64,000 nt of DNA from Parabacteroides goldsteinii DSM 19448 = WAL 12034. GTDB lineage: Bacteria > Bacteroidota > Bacteroidia > Bacteroidales > Tannerellaceae. The notes under the pieces are model-generated. The model did not search any database, was not told the DNA's origin, and saw nothing but the letters and a program-made list of their open reading frames with translations. Positions 1-8,520 of this stretch are shown piece by piece. A program made the position numbers and the translations under genes. Location of the stretch: the NCBI RefSeq assembly GCF_000969835.1, contig NZ_KQ033912.1:2999373-3063372 (forward strand). Direction: 5' to 3'. Every line of letters begins with the position of its first letter. The first letter of the stretch is position 1.

Positions 1-429
1 ACCGCAATCGGCGATAGCATCCTGCTTTTTGGCTACCTGGAGCATCTTGTGGAAAGAGACGGCGGATATATCCAATGTCTTTCCCAGCATATCGTAATCC
101 AGGTCATCGTATGTACGTTTTTTGCGCACATTCGGACTCATACCGATAGAGTGCAATACGAAATCTATTTTTCCTCCCAGTATTTCTACTGATTTTGAGA
201 ATACCATTTCCAGATCTTCCACGCTAGTGGCATCTGCCGGCAGCACTTCTGCGTTCAGCTTTTTAGCCAGGGCGTCGACTTCACCCATACGTACGGCAAC
301 CGGCGTATTACTTAATGTAATAGTTGCCCCTTCTTCCACAGCCTTTTCTGCCACTTTCCAGGCAATCGACATCTCGTTCAGCGCACCGAAGATAATGCCT
401 CTTTTACCTTTCAATAAATTATGACTCAT
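1..429 (-). CDS. fabI: Enoyl-ACP reductase FabI (NADH), 5' part only
   Basis: Partial gene: the ATG is at 427-429 and the reading frame runs off the left edge after about 143 residues. The visible part begins MSHNLLKGKRGIIFGALNEM and continues with the dinucleotide-binding start typical of FabI (GIIFGALN...SIAWKVAEKA). Later comes the HSIGMSP segment found before the active-site region of this SDR-type family, then LDISAVSFHKM. FabI catalyses the last reduction of each fatty-acid elongation cycle in the cytoplasm. The catalytic Tyr/Lys lie outside the window. A perfect TAnnTTTG box lies just upstream, and a terminator separates it from murF-alr, so it is a separate transcription unit. Confidence 0.9.
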   Translation of the reverse strand, partial: MSHNLLKGKRGIIFGALNEMSIAWKVAEKAVEEGATITLSNTPVAVRMGEVDALAKKLNAEVLPADATSVEDLEMVFSKSVEILGGKIDFVLHSIGMSPNVRKKRTYDDLDYDMLGKTLDISAVSFHKMLQVAKKQDAIADCG

Positions 430-454
430 ACCTTTATTTAATTTATTTACGGCA

Positions 455-462
455 CAAAAGTA
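455..462 (-). promoter_or_regulatory. -7 promoter box of fabI (TACTTTTG)
   Basis: Exact match to the Bacteroidetes -7 consensus TAnnTTTG on the minus strand, 26 bp upstream of the fabI ATG. An ATTG at about 20 bp spacing is a weak -33 candidate. Confidence 0.6.
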
Positions 463-533
463 CATAAAATGTGCAAGATAAACAATTTATGTCCGGCTTT
501 GCTGCATAACTTGTGGAGAACTTCCCTTAAAAG

Positions 534-566
534 AAAAAGCCCGGACGCATATTTCTGCATCCGGGC
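534..566 (-). terminator. Rho-independent terminator of murF-alr
   Basis: On the minus strand a GC-rich stem (GCCCGGA...TCCGGGC, extended by GCA/TGC) is followed by TTTTTC. It sits 22 bp after the murF-alr stop and upstream of the fabI promoter. Confidence 0.85.
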
Positions 567-587
567 CTCCTGTTATTTGTCGGAAAA

Positions 588-3053
588 TTATTCCCTGTAA
601 TAAACTCTTTTTACCCGTGGAGAAACTGAGGTCAGTATTTCGTAAGGTATAGTTTTCAGTTTGTCGGACAGTTCGCTTACCGGAAGTTCTTCGCCGAAGA
701 CGATGACTGGATCGCCTTCCTGGGCGTCAGTGTCGGTCACGTCGATCATGCAGGCATCCATACAGATATTTCCGACGATCGGACAGCGTTTTCCGTTGAT
801 GGAGACTTCGCCTCCCCGGTTACTGAAATGACGGTCCAGGCCGTCGGCATAACCGATCGGGATAATGGCGATGCGCGAATCACGGTCCACATAAGTACGG
901 CGGCTGTAACCGATGGAGTCGCCAGCCGGGACATGTTGTATCTGAAGGATGGTGGTACGCAGGGTACTGACATTGCGCAGGCCTTTTATGCCGGAAGCAC
1001 TTACACCGTATAGTCCGATTCCCAGGCGGACCATATCCATCTGATAGTCCGTGAAACGTTCGATTCCGGCAGAGTTCAGGATATGTTTGATGACTTTATA
1101 TTCCAGGCCGTTTTCCAGTTCGGCAGCCGCCTGAGTAAATGTATCCAGTTGTTTCTTTGTGAAATCATCGAAGATGGATGAGTCGCTTCCCACCAGATGG
1201 GAGAATACAGAACGTGCCGTTACGCCACTTTGTTCTTTCAACCGTTCACAGATGGCCGGGACGTCATCCGGTTGGAATCCCAGACGGTGCATTCCCGTGT
1301 CTATCTTGATATGGATCGGGTAGGAGGTGATCCCCCGTCGTTCCGTTTCCTTAATCATGGCATCCAGCAGGCGGAAGCTATATATCTCCGGCTCCAGATT
1401 GTTTTCAAACAAGACATTGAAACTGCTGAACTCCGGATTCATTACGATAATAGGGATTGAGATGCCCTCTTTACGAAGTTCTGCTCCTTCATCGGCAACG
1501 GCAACGGCCAGGTAATCGCAACGATGTTCCTGTAACGTTTTAGCCAGTTCGTATGAACCGGCCCCGTATCCGAACGCTTTTACCATGCAAACCATCTTGG
1601 TTTCCGGTTTCAGCTTCGAACGGTAATAGTTGAAGTTATGCACAACCGCGTCCAGGTTTACTTCGAGGATCGTTTCATGCACTTTCTTTTCCAGTAACTC
1701 GGAGATACGTTCGAAGTGGAAGTGGCGTGAGCCTTTTATCAGGATCAGTTCGTCTTTGAACTTCTTGAATGTCGGTGATTTGAGAAACTCATCCGTGCTG
1801 AGGTAGAATTCCTTTTCGATATCGAATGCACTGCCATATTCTTTCAGATCCCGTCCGATACCGATAATCCGGTCGATGTTTTTACGGCGAACCAGGTCGG
1901 CAACCTTTTTGTAAAGCGACTTGGGCAAGGTGCCTGATTGCAGGATATCGGAGAGGATCAACGTACATTTCAGGTTCTTGTCCACATGACGACTCTGCTG
2001 GAAGTCGAGGGCGATATCCAGCGAGTTGATATCCGAGTTGTATGTGTCGTTGATCAGCATGCAATTGTTGATGCCTTGCTTCACGTCCAGGCGCATGGCG
2101 ACAGGCTCCAACCGGGCAAATTTATTGGCATCATTTACGCTGGTCGGCTTCAGATAAAGCATTACTGCCAGGCAATGGATCACATTTTCGATGGAAGCAT
2201 CGTCGGTGAAAGGAATGACGTATTTCTGAGTCAGCCCGAGCAGTGTGCAAAGGATAACTGTTTCTTTCTCTTTCTTTTCGATCTTTTCGATATAAAGCGG
2301 TGCATCCGAGTCTGTCCGGCTCCAGGCAATCGCCTTATGTGAAAGGCAGGCCGATTCGATACAGTTGGATATAAACGCATCATCCCCGTCATATATAATG
2401 GCTTCGCATTCATTGAACAAAGTCAGTTTCTCCAGGCATTTCTGCGTGGTGGAAATGAAATTTTCCTGATGTGCTTCTCCGATATTGGTAATAACACCGA
2501 TAGTCGGTGAAATGATCGGGCGCAGGTTTTCCATCTCATCCGGTTGGGAAATGCCGGCTTCAAAGATTCCCAGCGTATTCTTGTCGCTTATTTGCCAGAC
2601 GGACAGCGGCACGCCCAACTGTGAATTGTAACTGCGCGGCGAGCGGACAATGTTGAATTCCTTGTGCAATAGTTGATAAAGGAACTCCTTTACAATCGTT
2701 TTCCCGTTACTGCCTGTAATGCCGATCACCGGGATATTGAACTGTTTCCGGTGATGGGTAGCCAGTTTCTGAAGAGCTTTCAACGTATCTTTTACCACCA
2801 GGAAATTTGCTTCTCCGAGCGATTCGAACTCCGGAAGCATTTCGCTCACTACAAAATTGCGGACGCGCAGTTTGTAGAGTTCCTTTATATATCTGTGTCC
2901 GTCGTTGGTCTTTGTCTTAAGGGCAAAGAAGAGACTTTGTTCCGGAAAAGAAAGCCGGCGACTGTCAGTCAGCAAAATGCTGATGGTGCTATCCTGCAAG
3001 TTATTTGCCTGCGCACCGATAATTCTGACGATTTCTTTTATTGAGTATTCCAT
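588..3053 (-). CDS. murF-alr: Bifunctional UDP-MurNAc-tripeptide:D-Ala-D-Ala ligase / alanine racemase (MurF-Alr)
   Basis: 821 residues, two enzymes in one chain. Residues 1 to about 450 are a Mur ligase of the MurF type: a DSRR substrate motif near residue 30 and the ATP loop GITGSNGKT at 111-119. Residues from about 455 to the end are a fold-type III alanine racemase, with the PLP lysine in MVCMVKAFGYG (K492) and a C-terminal beta domain ending SPRVKRVYYRE. The first half adds D-Ala-D-Ala to the UDP-muramyl tripeptide; the second supplies D-alanine from L-alanine. This fusion is known in Bacteroidetes. It is the last gene of a minus-strand operon, 3 bp after the GSCFA gene. murF is therefore separate from the dcw cluster at 20.6-36 kb. 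Confidence 0.95.
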   Translation of the reverse strand: MEYSIKEIVRIIGAQANNLQDSTISILLTDSRRLSFPEQSLFFALKTKTNDGHRYIKELYKLRVRNFVVSEMLPEFESLGEANFLVVKDTLKALQKLATHHRKQFNIPVIGITGSNGKTIVKEFLYQLLHKEFNIVRSPRSYNSQLGVPLSVWQISDKNTLGIFEAGISQPDEMENLRPIISPTIGVITNIGEAHQENFISTTQKCLEKLTLFNECEAIIYDGDDAFISNCIESACLSHKAIAWSRTDSDAPLYIEKIEKKEKETVILCTLLGLTQKYVIPFTDDASIENVIHCLAVMLYLKPTSVNDANKFARLEPVAMRLDVKQGINNCMLINDTYNSDINSLDIALDFQQSRHVDKNLKCTLILSDILQSGTLPKSLYKKVADLVRRKNIDRIIGIGRDLKEYGSAFDIEKEFYLSTDEFLKSPTFKKFKDELILIKGSRHFHFERISELLEKKVHETILEVNLDAVVHNFNYYRSKLKPETKMVCMVKAFGYGAGSYELAKTLQEHRCDYLAVAVADEGAELRKEGISIPIIVMNPEFSSFNVLFENNLEPEIYSFRLLDAMIKETERRGITSYPIHIKIDTGMHRLGFQPDDVPAICERLKEQSGVTARSVFSHLVGSDSSIFDDFTKKQLDTFTQAAAELENGLEYKVIKHILNSAGIERFTDYQMDMVRLGIGLYGVSASGIKGLRNVSTLRTTILQIQHVPAGDSIGYSRRTYVDRDSRIAIIPIGYADGLDRHFSNRGGEVSINGKRCPIVGNICMDACMIDVTDTDAQEGDPVIVFGEELPVSELSDKLKTIPYEILTSVSPRVKRVYYRE

Positions 3054-3056
3054 TCT

Positions 3057-4043
3057 TTACATTAGTTTAGACTTTATTATTTCCATCTCTTTTGTACTAT
3101 CAAAGGAAGGAAATTTCTCGTTAATTCGTTCCATCTTTAACAAAGTTTGCGAGATGAAGCGTTTATAGGCTTCACTTTCGGGTTGAAACGGGCGATGATT
3201 AATAGCCTTTTGGATCTCTGCCCATTCTTTAAGAAAGCCTTTCGTTTCATCGGATAAGAAATTTTCTGTAAAACGTTGCCAAATATAATCAACAGCGAGT
3301 TCCGAAGGATGCAACATATCGGTTGCATAGAAGCGGTAATCGCGCAGCTCATCCATCATGATTTCGTAGGCGGGGAAGTAAGCGATCCGTTCCGGATAGG
3401 CCGCCTGGAGCGCATCGGCTGCCAGTAGCAAAGTTGCCTTACTGAGTTGATTGCCATGTGCCCCGTCCTTCCAGTGGCGTATCGGACTGACGGTGAAAAG
3501 TATCTTCAGGTCCGGGCATTGTTCCCATAAGGAGAGCAACAACTCCTTCCATTCCGACACAATCTCCGCCACGGATAGCATCGAGCGGTCAAACATTTTC
3601 TCCGGTAGCTTATGGCAGTTTGCTACCACCTGGCCGGAGCTTTTCAGCCGGTAGACATAGGCAGTCCCCAGTGTGATCACCATATATCCGGTTTTCCTGA
3701 TTTCTTGTGCCGAGGCAAACAGCCTGTCGTTAATATTTTCCAAACACTCTTTTTCCGAGGTGGAAGAGAAACGACTGTGGTGCGTAAAACTATGATATAC
3801 GCCTTCGTGCCGGAATAAATCATCCTCGGTAAACCGCTCCGGATGCAGCAGCATTCGCAATGCGGCAGCGATGGATGCCGGATTATAGAGTGTTCCGAAC
3901 GGATTAATATCGACATTGAACTTGTTCTCAGCCAGCTTCGCCCCGATATTTTCCGCAAAACAGGAACCGAGCAGTAAGATGCGTTCCTGCCAGGAAAACC
4001 GGAAAGGAGGCTTGGGTATTTTGATAGCGGTGTATAGTTCCAT
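3057..4043 (-). CDS. GSCFA domain protein
   Basis: 328 residues from ATG 4041-4043 (MELYTAIKIPKPPF). The frame extends 37 codons further upstream but would then overlap the HU-like gene, so the internal ATG, 1 bp after that gene's stop, is preferred. The family signature is plain: LLLGSCFAENIG (residues 22-33), then NPFGTLYNP. A later ATDMLHPSELAVDYIW matches the C-terminal Asp-x-x-His type motif of SGNH/GDSL-like hydrolases. GSCFA proteins belong to the GDSL/SGNH clan, but their substrate is not known to me. No signal peptide is seen. Coupling to murF-alr suggests a role in envelope metabolism, which is inference only. Confidence 0.85.
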   Translation of the reverse strand: MELYTAIKIPKPPFRFSWQERILLLGSCFAENIGAKLAENKFNVDINPFGTLYNPASIAAALRMLLHPERFTEDDLFRHEGVYHSFTHHSRFSSTSEKECLENINDRLFASAQEIRKTGYMVITLGTAYVYRLKSSGQVVANCHKLPEKMFDRSMLSVAEIVSEWKELLLSLWEQCPDLKILFTVSPIRHWKDGAHGNQLSKATLLLAADALQAAYPERIAYFPAYEIMMDELRDYRFYATDMLHPSELAVDYIWQRFTENFLSDETKGFLKEWAEIQKAINHRPFQPESEAYKRFISQTLLKMERINEKFPSFDSTKEMEIIKSKLM

Positions 4044-4044
4044 A

Positions 4045-4686
4045 TTATTCCGTTGGGTCGTTAGGTAACGGGCCGGCTGTTGGTTGCTGGGGCGAACGCC
4101 TGGTGTAGAAAGCTCGTTTTCCGCACCAGCTCTTTTGTATCTGATTGTCTTCAAGCAGCTGTTCCAGATCTTTTTTAGTCTTTTGCCGCGTGCATTGGTT
4201 CAGGCTGGCAGCAACTGTCAGATTGATTGTCCCATAGTTTTTTATATACCACAGGATACGTTTCTGCCGGATATCGGCATTGTAGTTTTTTTTCTCGCTG
4301 GTCCCTTCCCGCCGTTCGATACGAACGCCCCGGAAACGTTTCTTCAACTCCGGATCAGCACGGAACTCCACGTTCTTAAACTCAATGGATGCCGAGCGTA
4401 TATCTTTTTTGTTTTCCACCTGCTGCTTGCATCTCAGCGTCACTGAAAACGTACCGATCCCTTCCAGATGTACGCTCTGGCTATTACTGAGACAGAAGTA
4501 CAACCGATCGCTGATTGCCTTGATTGCCCCTTTGATATCGGCCGTCGTGAAAGTGCTCATGCTCTCGATCATCCGCGCCAGTTCGTTGGTATTGACGGTC
4601 TGGATATTGATAGCTCTGGCATGTAACGTCGGCTTCTCTTCCCCATTTCTGGGGGGATTGGCAAATAAGTCGTATTCAATACTCAT
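4045..4686 (-). CDS. HU-family DNA-binding protein with C-terminal extension
   Basis: 213 residues. The first ~125 residues form the enlarged HU/IHF-like domain common in Bacteroidetes: ARAINIQTVNTNELARMIES, a helical dimerisation part, then SVHLEGIGTFSVTLRCK, equivalent to the HU beta-arm entry. The remainder (about 130-200) is a basic helical segment (QKRILWYIKNYGTINLTVAASLNQ...) that reads like a winged-helix or HTH module, ending in a Pro-rich tail. First gene of an operon with GSCFA and murF-alr. Unusually for this phylum it has a strong Shine-Dalgarno sequence. Likely a nucleoid-associated or regulatory protein; the target is unknown. Confidence 0.8.
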   Translation of the reverse strand: MSIEYDLFANPPRNGEEKPTLHARAINIQTVNTNELARMIESMSTFTTADIKGAIKAISDRLYFCLSNSQSVHLEGIGTFSVTLRCKQQVENKKDIRSASIEFKNVEFRADPELKKRFRGVRIERREGTSEKKNYNADIRQKRILWYIKNYGTINLTVAASLNQCTRQKTKKDLEQLLEDNQIQKSWCGKRAFYTRRSPQQPTAGPLPNDPTE

Positions 4687-4689
4687 ATT

Positions 4690-4695
4690 CCTCCT
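4690..4695 (-). promoter_or_regulatory. Strong Shine-Dalgarno AGGAGG before the HU-like gene
   Basis: AGGAGG ends 3 bp before the ATG at 4684-4686. Most genes in this window have no recognisable Shine-Dalgarno sequence, as is usual for Bacteroidetes, so this site stands out and fixes the start codon. Confidence 0.65.
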
Positions 4696-4852
4696 GATAT
4701 TTAAGGTTTAACGTCATGACTATTAAGGATTTTTCTCCCTAATCTTATTTATGAAACAATTTCTTTCCATAAATGTAAGGTTAGGAATACAAATATGTAA
4801 AGAATGCTTTACTTTTCTGTAATGTGTTCCTTCCGTATTTAAAAGTCCGTAC

Positions 4853-4860
4853 CAAAGGTA
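4853..4860 (-). promoter_or_regulatory. -7 promoter box (TACCTTTG) for the HU-like/GSCFA/murF-alr operon
   Basis: Exact TAnnTTTG on the minus strand. It predicts a leader of roughly 160 nt before the HU-like gene. No clear -33 TTTG is seen at 19-21 bp. Confidence 0.45.
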
Positions 4861-4966
4861 ATAAATCTCCTGATATAAAGAATTAATTATTCGGTACTTT
4901 TTCTTAGTTCTAGTAGGATTATTGGGTATGTGTTGTAAAGTGCTGAAAGAAAAGCTATATAGTTAT

Positions 4967-4994
4967 ATATTAATGTACGCCCGTACATTAATAT
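4967..4994. repeat. 28 bp perfect palindrome in the 660 bp gap
   Basis: Arms of 13 nt (ATATTAATGTACG and its exact complement) are separated by only CC. No T-run follows on either strand, so it is more likely a dimeric protein-binding site than a terminator. It lies between the HU-operon promoter and the putative invertible segment. Confidence 0.6.
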
Positions 4995-5100
4995 TATTGA
5001 GTAAAAAATGTGTGAAAAAATAGAGTGTAATTGGTTGATTAATAAAGTGGCGATTGAGAAAAAGCCGTGGCGAAATAAAACGTTCCTTTTTTCTCGTCAA

Positions 5101-5108
5101 CAAAAGTA
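5101..5108 (-). promoter_or_regulatory. -7 box (TACTTTTG) inside the putative invertible segment
   Basis: Exact TAnnTTTG on the minus strand, with a predicted start inside the left inverted repeat. As drawn it reads left; after inversion it would read right into the gene at 5347 with a leader of roughly 90 nt. No good -33 element is seen. Confidence 0.45.
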
Positions 5109-5236
5109 AGAATTAGTTTCATACCAACCATTCTTTTTAAGATATTTTTTATCTGTCTATATGCTTTCTTATCAATCGAATAGCAAACAATGTACAAAAC
5201 AGGGCCTTTCACAAACGAAAGGAAAGCCCCCAAAAA

Positions 5237-5274
5237 AAATGGCGAGATTAAAGGAACGTTTAAACTCGCCATTT
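5237..5274 (-). terminator. Hairpin with U-tract on the minus strand within the right inverted repeat
   Basis: A 10 bp stem (AAATGGCGAG/CTCGCCATTT) continues after one mismatch with TTAAA/TTTAA. On the minus strand it runs into a T-rich tract followed by GGGGG. It would stop leftward transcription, although no gene ends here; its shape may instead reflect recombinase half-sites. Confidence 0.4.
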
Positions 5275-5291
5275 ATTAAGAAAGCGAGGCG

Positions 5292-5322
5292 TTTCAATTG
5301 TGAATTGAACTTATTACACTTT
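5292..5322 (+). promoter_or_regulatory. Weak fixed promoter candidate before the S-layer-like gene
   Basis: TTTC, 19 bp, then TACACTTT: a degenerate -33/-7 pair outside the invertible segment, with a predicted AT-rich leader of about 25 nt. If functional it would give constitutive expression and weaken the switch model. Confidence 0.3.
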
Positions 5323-5346
5323 AGTATTAATATTAAATTTTAAATT

Positions 5347-8300
5347 ATGAACAAAAAGTTTTCTACTCTTTTGGCAGGTGTAGCATTGTTAGGTGCAACA
5401 TCTGTTTTTGCAGCAGACAACGTTACTTCTTTAGTTGAAGGAACCAATAGTGGTTTGTATCAATTGGTTGTAGGTGATGGTACTGCTCGTGATCAGTTTT
5501 TGTCGGTTAATGCTGACGGAAAGTTGGTCGCTGTTCCTTCTATTGAAGCAGACAATGTAGCGAGTACTTTGTGGTGTGTTACTGTTACAGAAGAAAATAA
5601 GGGAAAAGCACCTTATTTTGACTTTGTAAACAAAGGTGCTGAAGCGTTGCTGGCCATTACAATGGAAGAATTTGCAGTTGGTGCCACAGTAACAACTGTT
5701 GCTCCTGAAGTTGGTGGTGAAATCAGTGGCTGGGCATTTTCTTCTACTTATGAAACATTGCAATCTAACAAGTCTTTGTATTCTTATTTTACAACAGACT
5801 CTGTTGTTGGTTTTGTCGTTGGTGCTGATAATACAGTAACTTTAAAGAAAGAGTTAGCAAGTAAAGTAGTTGATGGAACTTTTACTTCTTTCTCTTTGGT
5901 TGAAGCTGATTCTGTAACTTTGAATGCAACTCAGATCAATACTAAGCTGGGTATCCAGAAGGCAGATGCTGGCGTTACGCTGAAATTTACTCCGGATGCA
6001 AACAAAACAAGTTTGAAAAATCCGTTTAGCCAGGAATCTTTCTTAGCTGCTGATGCAGAAGACGGTTTTGTTTATATTACAAGAAAAGCTGATGATAAAG
6101 CTTTATTCGTAGATACTGCTTTCATCAACACAACAGGTTCTATGTTCCTTGCATTTAATTATATGGAGGATCTGGATGAGTTGAAAGATAGCGATTTGGA
6201 AGGACATGGTCAGTTCTTGTTCACTTATTTCCCGACAAATGACTCTTTGGTTATTCAGGTAAAGAGTATCATTAAAGAACCGACTGCTGGTAGCTGGGCT
6301 GCTACGGCTGCTACATCTATCACTGATAATGATGATGATTTCAACTATGTAACAGTTCAGGATTTGGTAAAAGCAGATCAAATTCGTGTCGTAACAATTG
6401 GTGAAAAGAAAGAAACTGATATCGTATTAGGTTTCACTTCTTGTAAAGAAAGCGATACAGACAGAGTATCTTTGGAAGACGGTGTATATTTCATCCGCAA
6501 TGCTAAGACTAATAAATATTACGCATCTCCGATTCATATCGATGGCGCAAAAGAAGAATGGGTGAGCGTTGACGCTGACGAACAGAATGTTGACCACATG
6601 CCGGCTTACCAGTGGGTTGTTCTGAAAACTAAAACATCTGAATATTTCGCTGCTACTTCTCCGGTGGAAGTTGCAAACCGTGAATATGCAAGCTTGAATG
6701 GAACTTATCAGTTTACTCAGGCTATCGGTTCTTCTAAATATTTCTGTGCAGATCTTGCTGCTGACTCTTTAGTTATTACTAAGATTACAGATGCAAATAT
6801 CTTAGGAGATGAACATCTTGGTTACAAATATCTGACTGAGGATGAGTTGATGATTACTAACTATGCATTCAACTACTTCAACCCTTACACAATGGAAAAA
6901 TACATTGCTCAGGTGGCTGGTAGCAACAAATTGAATGTATTGCAGGATACTCCTACTTATTTCGAAATCAAACCGGTTAATGGTAACGTAGCAGCTGATT
7001 ATGGTTATAAAGTAACAGCAGACGTTAAGAAGAGAATTAAAGGTTTGGCTCAGTTGAAGAGAGAGTCTTATACAATCCACACTAAAAAAGCTGTTATCGC
7101 ATTAGGTGAAGAAAATAACTTCGTGATCACAGATAAAGTTGCTGCAAGCGAATTCTTCTTCAAAGAAAACAACCAATTGGATGCTACTTGCTATTATGCA
7201 TTTGTAGATGCTGAAGATGTGAACGCAGATGGTTCATTCAACTTCAAAGCCGGTGTTGCTGACCAGAGTTTGACTGCCCTGTTGCAACAGCAGGTTATCA
7301 ATGAAGTTAGAACATCTGCTTTCTCTATCGGTTTAACTGACCAACCTCTGTATCGTCGTTTCAACAATGTTAAATTGGATGGCGCTGTAGAAGGTAATGA
7401 AGATGCAACTAAGCTCTTGAAGTTCAAAGAAGCATACGTAAACGACTACTTGATGGACGAAACTAACGTAAACTTCAAGCGTGAAGGTATGAGCTACTTA
7501 GGTATCGGTGCTGCTAATATTGCTGAAGCTGGTCTGTCATTCAATGTTCGTCCGTACAACATTGGTAAATCTGCACAGTATAATATCAAACCGCAATACT
7601 TAATCTATGTAAGCGAAACTGTAAACGAAGGTTCTGAAAACATTCCTTGTGATGCAACTAACCACAAACACATGAATGCTGATGGCGAAGAATGTGGACC
7701 GGAAGATTGTATCCACGCAACTCCGGCTGTAGAAGGCTTCAACCGTTACAAACTGTTGGTTAGCTTCGCTGACTCTACAGATACACAAGTTGTTACAGAA
7801 AAACAACTTTACAAGTTCGGTAAATATGTTCGTGTAGGTTTTGTAGATGCTGTAGAACAGGATAGCGTAATCTATATCTTGGGCAATACATTTGCAACTG
7901 TTGCAACTAAAGATCTGAGCATGGATGATGTTAAGAAAGCTCTTGAAGCTAAGAAGATCTCTTCTATTAACATGAAAGCTACTGTTAAGGAAGACAAACA
8001 TCACAACTACACTTGGTCATTCCGTTATATCGACCCGACTAAGGCTGCTAACGAAGTAGAAGAAGATCGCGCATTCTTGATCGAATCAAATGCTGTAGCT
8101 CCTATAGCTCCGAAGAATGCAGCATGGATCAAGAACCAGAATAACTGCTTGGTATTGTCTGCTATGGATGCTTCTTTCGATGATGCTAAGACTGGTGGTG
8201 ATGCTGCTTTGATCTTCAACATCGAAAAGGGTGCTGCTGACGATATGGCAACAGACAATGAAAGCATCAGCGCTTCTGAAGTATCAGTAGTTGCAACTAA

Positions 8301-8475
8301 CGGTGCCGTTATCATTAAGGGTGCTGAAGGTAAGACTGTTGCTATCAGCAATGTTCTTGGTCAGACAATTGCTAACACTGTAATCACTTCTAGCGAAGCT
8401 ACAATCTCTGTTCCTGCAGGTGTAGTTGTAGTAGCTGTTGAAGGTGAAGCTGCTGTTAAGGCAATCGTAAAATAA
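5347..8475 (+). CDS. Large exported S-layer-like protein with DUF6383/T9SS-type C-terminal domain
   Basis: 1042 residues. The signal peptide is about residues 1-22, with cleavage expected after SVFA. The bulk is a long beta-rich, Ala/Asp/Glu-rich region with no enzyme motif that I recognise. A Cys/His cluster (CDATNHKH...ECGPEDCIH) lies near residue 770. The last ~75 residues (VSVVATNGAVIIKGAEGKTV...ISNVLGQTI...SVPAGVVVVAV...AIVK) look like a Bacteroidales DUF6383 or type A T9SS sorting domain. Codon choice is strongly restricted, as in very abundant proteins. Parabacteroides distasonis is known to make phase-variable S-layer glycoproteins, and the upstream inverted repeats fit that. Function as S-layer is inferred; the secretion route through SprA is likely. 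Confidence 0.65.
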   Translation: MNKKFSTLLAGVALLGATSVFAADNVTSLVEGTNSGLYQLVVGDGTARDQFLSVNADGKLVAVPSIEADNVASTLWCVTVTEENKGKAPYFDFVNKGAEALLAITMEEFAVGATVTTVAPEVGGEISGWAFSSTYETLQSNKSLYSYFTTDSVVGFVVGADNTVTLKKELASKVVDGTFTSFSLVEADSVTLNATQINTKLGIQKADAGVTLKFTPDANKTSLKNPFSQESFLAADAEDGFVYITRKADDKALFVDTAFINTTGSMFLAFNYMEDLDELKDSDLEGHGQFLFTYFPTNDSLVIQVKSIIKEPTAGSWAATAATSITDNDDDFNYVTVQDLVKADQIRVVTIGEKKETDIVLGFTSCKESDTDRVSLEDGVYFIRNAKTNKYYASPIHIDGAKEEWVSVDADEQNVDHMPAYQWVVLKTKTSEYFAATSPVEVANREYASLNGTYQFTQAIGSSKYFCADLAADSLVITKITDANILGDEHLGYKYLTEDELMITNYAFNYFNPYTMEKYIAQVAGSNKLNVLQDTPTYFEIKPVNGNVAADYGYKVTADVKKRIKGLAQLKRESYTIHTKKAVIALGEENNFVITDKVAASEFFFKENNQLDATCYYAFVDAEDVNADGSFNFKAGVADQSLTALLQQQVINEVRTSAFSIGLTDQPLYRRFNNVKLDGAVEGNEDATKLLKFKEAYVNDYLMDETNVNFKREGMSYLGIGAANIAEAGLSFNVRPYNIGKSAQYNIKPQYLIYVSETVNEGSENIPCDATNHKHMNADGEECGPEDCIHATPAVEGFNRYKLLVSFADSTDTQVVTEKQLYKFGKYVRVGFVDAVEQDSVIYILGNTFATVATKDLSMDDVKKALEAKKISSINMKATVKEDKHHNYTWSFRYIDPTKAANEVEEDRAFLIESNAVAPIAPKNAAWIKNQNNCLVLSAMDASFDDAKTGGDAALIFNIEKGAADDMATDNESISASEVSVVATNGAVIIKGAEGKTVAISNVLGQTIANTVITSSEATISVPAGVVVVAVEGEAAVKAIVK

Positions 8476-8520
8476 GATAATTTATAATCAAAAATAAATT
8501 CTAAAATTTCCACGAGTTGG

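Larger units (their letters stand above)
5068..5274. other. Putative invertible promoter segment upstream of the S-layer-like gene
   Basis: Two inverted copies of a ~30 bp site bound a segment of about 165 bp. The left copy is at about 5068-5098 and the right copy at about 5242-5272. The best-matching part is AAACGTTCCTTT followed by TCTCG, 17 of 19 positions (5079-5097 against the complement of 5244-5262). Each copy also has an inner dyad, strongest in the right copy (AAATGGCGAG...CTCGCCATTT, 5237-5274). The AAACGTTCCT core resembles, from memory, the ARACGTTCGT core of Bacteroides fragilis invertible capsule promoters. A perfect -7 box inside points away from the gene, so the drawn orientation would be OFF. 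Inversion itself is inferred. Confidence 0.55.

Noticed and set aside
5039..5272. 77-codon minus-strand and 60-codon plus-strand frames in the gap before the S-layer-like gene
   Set aside because: They run through the inverted repeats and the promoter box; composition and lack of motifs suggest noncoding DNA.
5237..5274. Ordinary terminator of a minus-strand gene
   Set aside because: No gene ends there, and a second inverted copy of the site exists at 5068-5098, favouring a recombination site.
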